NCBI GenBank assembly: GCA_021157815.1
Contig: JAGGVT010000164.1
Coordinates: 1-7,311, forward strand
Source: a bacterium
GTDB taxonomy: Bacteria; JAJVIF01; JAGGVT01
Direction: 5' to 3'
DNA length: 7,311 bases
Both the position numbers and the translations under genes were made by a program. This document shows, piece by piece, positions 5,270 to 7,311 of the stretch. Under the pieces are notes generated by a model that saw only the letters and a program-made list of their open reading frames with translations, had not been told where the DNA came from and made no database searches. How positions within the stretch are numbered: the stretch's first letter is position 1; every line of letters starts with the position of its first letter.

Positions 5270-6955
5270 ATGAACCGCAGACTGCTTCTTGTGATAATCA
5301 TTGGCATTCTTCTGAGGGTGGCGTTTATCAACTCGCCCATGGTGGATGCATTTGGCAGCATGCGCCAGACCTACACTGCCGGGTTTACCAGATACATGAT
5401 TGAACATGGGATTACACTCTCGAACGTTCTGCAGCCTCATTCAATCGTGCAGGACAGAATATCGCTCGAAATACCGCTTTATAACCTTCCGACAGTTTTT
5501 CTTGCGAAATTATTCGGTGAACATGACTGGGTTTATCGCCTGACCAGTTTGCTTTACTGGATAATCGGCGCGCTGTATCTTGCGTATTGCCTGCGACGGA
5601 TTTACAGCGAAAAAGAAACATCATATATCCTGTGGCTTTATACACTGCTGCCCTTGTCGATTTTCATCGGGCATTATTATCATCCTGAGGTTCTCTCCAT
5701 TTTTTTGTCAATGGCTGTGATTTTCAACGCGTGGTTTTTTCTTCAGGAGGGAAAACCCATTGACCTTGTTATTTCAGTCGTGGCGCTGCTGCTGGCGCTG
5801 TTGGTCAGAGCGTCGCATTTCCATTTGATTCTGGTACTCCTGCTGCTTGGATTGTCCAAACACGGATTGCGAATATTCCTCAAGCTGTGGATTTATGCAT
5901 ACTTAATCCCTGTGATTGCCTGCGTGATATGGTGCATGAGAGGAAGCGACCTTGCATCAAGTCAGAGTGTCCATCAGTATCTCGGATATTTTACATTCAG
6001 ATTTTCGCCGGCATATCTTGGAATGATTCTGTTCAACCGCCTTGGCGGACTGACACTTTCTCCGGTCGGTTTGCCAATTCTTGTTCTGGCGATAGCGTCA
6101 GCGAAAAATCGTAAAAACAAAGCGCTTGATTTCGCATGGTTTTATGGCGCAATTGCGTTTTTACTAATAGTGGCGGGAGGTAATTTTATTCATCCGCACT
6201 ATCAATCAGCGGTGATTTTGCCGTTTCTGATTTTCATCGGGCGATTCCTCTGCCGGATGTCCGAGGGCGCCCTTTTCGATTCATGGTACAGGTGGTGGCG
6301 TTCAATTCCAAAAGCGGCGCTGGCAGCTATGATGAGTTTGTATTTATTCTTCGACTGCCTTGTGTTCTACATTTTTTTCTCAGCACCGTGGGATGCGGTT
6401 AAACTGAAATCACAGATTGCCGGTTTGAATATGAAATCGCTTCTTATCTGGTTTGTTGCCAGCCAGGTTGTTTTAATCTGTGGAATACTCTTGATATGGA
6501 AAAAGGATACGTTCACAAGAGCGATTAACGCGCCTCGTAATGCGGCATTGATTGTAGTTATGATTTTTGTTACAGGCATTATTGTATTTCACCCGATGTA
6601 TCATCTCGATATGGATTACATCGACGCCGCTAAATCAATAAGCGCAAAACTGGACAGGGATGCCAAAGTCGCTTTTGTCGGAAAGAAAGATAACGCCGAC
6701 CCGTTTATATTCTATTCAAGCCAGTCAACGGCATGGGATTACAACACGAAAATATTTCTACGGCGAGATTGGGAAAAGCTTATTGAGATACGAGATGCCG
6801 GGGCGCAATACATGGCTGTTATGCGCAAGAACCGATTTATTCAGCCTGATCATCCGTTGTCGGGTGAAATTAATTCATATCTTTTGCAGTTAAGCATATA
6901 TTATGAAGATGCTTATATAACAATCTACGACCTTGCGTCAATACCGGCAGAGTAA
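5270..6955 (+). CDS. GT39/ArnT-like polytopic glycosyltransferase (GT-C fold)
   Basis: A 561-residue integral membrane protein with about ten or more hydrophobic segments from residue 4 to ~440, then a soluble ~110-residue C-terminal domain (~447-556) likely outside the cytoplasm. Family hallmarks are a first segment followed by an extracytoplasmic loop with Asp26 and SMRQTYTA (30-37), a candidate metal/sugar-phosphate site; EIPLYNL (67-73); LFGEHDWVYRLTSLLYW (81-97); HYYHPE (135-140) in a membrane-proximal loop; and NFIHPHYQSAVILPFL (305-320), like the His/Tyr region before the last membrane block of RgtB/ArnT-type enzymes. Such enzymes move a sugar from a polyprenyl-phosphate donor to lipid, glycan or protein on the periplasmic side; donor and acceptor here are unknown. 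No clear Shine-Dalgarno precedes ATG 5270. The 32-base gap after the CsgG-like gene suggests one transcript with coupled or leader-poor translation. No terminator hairpin with a T-run is evident after the stop. Confidence 0.8.
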   Translation: MNRRLLLVIIIGILLRVAFINSPMVDAFGSMRQTYTAGFTRYMIEHGITLSNVLQPHSIVQDRISLEIPLYNLPTVFLAKLFGEHDWVYRLTSLLYWIIGALYLAYCLRRIYSEKETSYILWLYTLLPLSIFIGHYYHPEVLSIFLSMAVIFNAWFFLQEGKPIDLVISVVALLLALLVRASHFHLILVLLLLGLSKHGLRIFLKLWIYAYLIPVIACVIWCMRGSDLASSQSVHQYLGYFTFRFSPAYLGMILFNRLGGLTLSPVGLPILVLAIASAKNRKNKALDFAWFYGAIAFLLIVAGGNFIHPHYQSAVILPFLIFIGRFLCRMSEGALFDSWYRWWRSIPKAALAAMMSLYLFFDCLVFYIFFSAPWDAVKLKSQIAGLNMKSLLIWFVASQVVLICGILLIWKKDTFTRAINAPRNAALIVVMIFVTGIIVFHPMYHLDMDYIDAAKSISAKLDRDAKVAFVGKKDNADPFIFYSSQSTAWDYNTKIFLRRDWEKLIEIRDAGAQYMAVMRKNRFIQPDHPLSGEINSYLLQLSIYYEDAYITIYDLASIPAE

Positions 6956-7017
6956 AAAAATGATAGTGTTTTCGTAGGGGCGTATCCGATGAAGGTGTCT
7001 CAGAACATGGCTTTTCT

Positions 7018-7043
7018 GTCATTCTGAATGAAGTGAAGAATCT
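7018..7043. repeat. GTCATTCTGAATGAAGTGAAGAATCT-type dispersed repeat half
   Basis: This stretch begins GTCATTCTGAATGAAG and ends GAAGAATCT. It closely resembles the dispersed GTCATTCTGAGCGAAGCGAAGAATCT words that I recall in many bacterial intergenic regions. A related GTCATTCC word starts the next repeat at 7067 and again at 7171. It is called by family resemblance only. Confidence 0.45.
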
Positions 7044-7069
7044 ATTCGTGATAATGTAAATAATTCGTC

Positions 7070-7129
7070 ATTCCGACATTCGACCCAATCGACTTCGCTC
7101 AGGATCTTAGAGAAGCGAATGGTCGGAAT
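7070..7129. repeat. 60-bp imperfect inverted repeat
   Basis: ATTCCGAC (7070-7077) pairs with GTCGGAAT (7122-7129). The stem continues with ATTCG (7078-7082) pairing CGAAT (7116-7120), separated by a single bulged G at 7121. The loop holds CTTCGCTCAGGAT, a word typical of dispersed bacterial intergenic repeats. An alternative inner stem, TTCGCT/AGCGAA, is possible. It is not followed by a T-run and lies over 110 bases past the nearest stop, so a terminator role is unlikely. Confidence 0.6.
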
Positions 7130-7190
7130 CCCTTTCTTACATTCGATTACCCCATTATGTCGAATAACACGTCATTCCCGCGAAAGGGGC

Positions 7191-7311
7191 TGTTGAAAAA
7201 GCCTATTATATCCCAGACCGTAGGGGCAACTCTCCGTGGTTGCCCTGTATTTATGCCAATATTTAGGGTAGGCACAGAGACCTACCCCCTACATTCAGCC
7301 CTTTTTCAACA
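7191..7311. mobile_element. MITE-like element with 11-bp terminal inverted repeats and two internal hairpins, reaching the window edge
   Basis: TGTTGAAAAAG at 7191-7201 is exactly inverted at 7301-7311 (CTTTTTCAACA). The ~121-bp interior has no ORF. It carries two well-formed hairpins: GGGCAAC/GTTGCCC (7224-7230/7239-7245, 8-base loop) and GGGTAGG/CCTACCC (7266-7272/7281-7287, 8-base loop). TGTTGAAAAA ends are reminiscent of several IS families, so a non-autonomous derivative is plausible. The right end coincides with the end of the window, so the target duplication cannot be examined and the element may extend further. Confidence 0.5.

Larger units (their letters stand above)
6956..7311. other. 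Non-coding repeat-rich right end
   Basis: No gene is supportable in these ~355 bases. They contain a CGTAGGGGC half-site (6973-6981, matching 7219-7227), a GTCATTCT repeat (7018-7043), a long imperfect hairpin (7070-7129), a GTCATTCCCGCG word (7171-7182) and a MITE-like element (7191-7311). This looks like a zone where several families of dispersed repeats have piled up downstream of a transcription unit. Confidence 0.65.

Overview
This is a moderate-GC window (roughly 40-45% by eye) from a Gram-negative-type bacterium. The evidence for an outer envelope is a Sec-type signal peptide on a CsgG-type periplasmic protein and a multi-pass GT-C glycosyltransferase. The dispersed intergenic repeats (GTCATTCC..., GTAGGGGC..., a large GC-rich palindrome) resemble those I recall from uncultivated environmental lineages with large accessory genomes. 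I cannot name the phylum from this sequence alone.

Layout. Positions 1-321 hold no gene. They contain a ~113-bp element bounded by inverted GTAAAAAGGGGAC repeats, followed by an AT-rich stretch with two overlapping -10-like boxes. A TTG-started gene (322-2049, +) encodes a double acetyltransferase: a CelD/BcsL-type (FemAB-related) domain fused to a second C-terminal GNAT domain. It converges, with a 29-bp overlap, on a two-gene minus-strand unit: a 222-residue integral membrane protein of unknown function (2021-2689), preceded by a homologue of the N-terminal beta-propeller domain of glucosamine inositolphosphorylceramide transferase (2699-3745). A striking 101-bp cloverleaf-forming palindrome (3782-3882) separates this unit from a plus-strand pair. 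The pair is a CsgG-like/TPR/FlgT-C-like periplasmic protein (3966-5237) and a GT39-like polytopic glycosyltransferase (5270-6955). Positions 6956-7311 are non-coding and full of repeats, ending in a MITE-like element with 11-bp terminal inverted repeats that reaches the right edge.

How the genes fit together. Acyltransferases of the CelD type, GINT1-N-like proteins and polyprenyl-phosphate-sugar-dependent GT-C enzymes typically sit in surface-polysaccharide, glycolipid or glycoprotein loci. The simplest reading is a surface-glycan or envelope-modification neighbourhood peppered with repeats. No complete pathway is present, and I see no defence, CRISPR, phage or secondary-metabolite system. 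The most unusual DNA-level feature is the cloverleaf palindrome, flanked by two outward-facing promoters that share an identical TGCTATAAT box.
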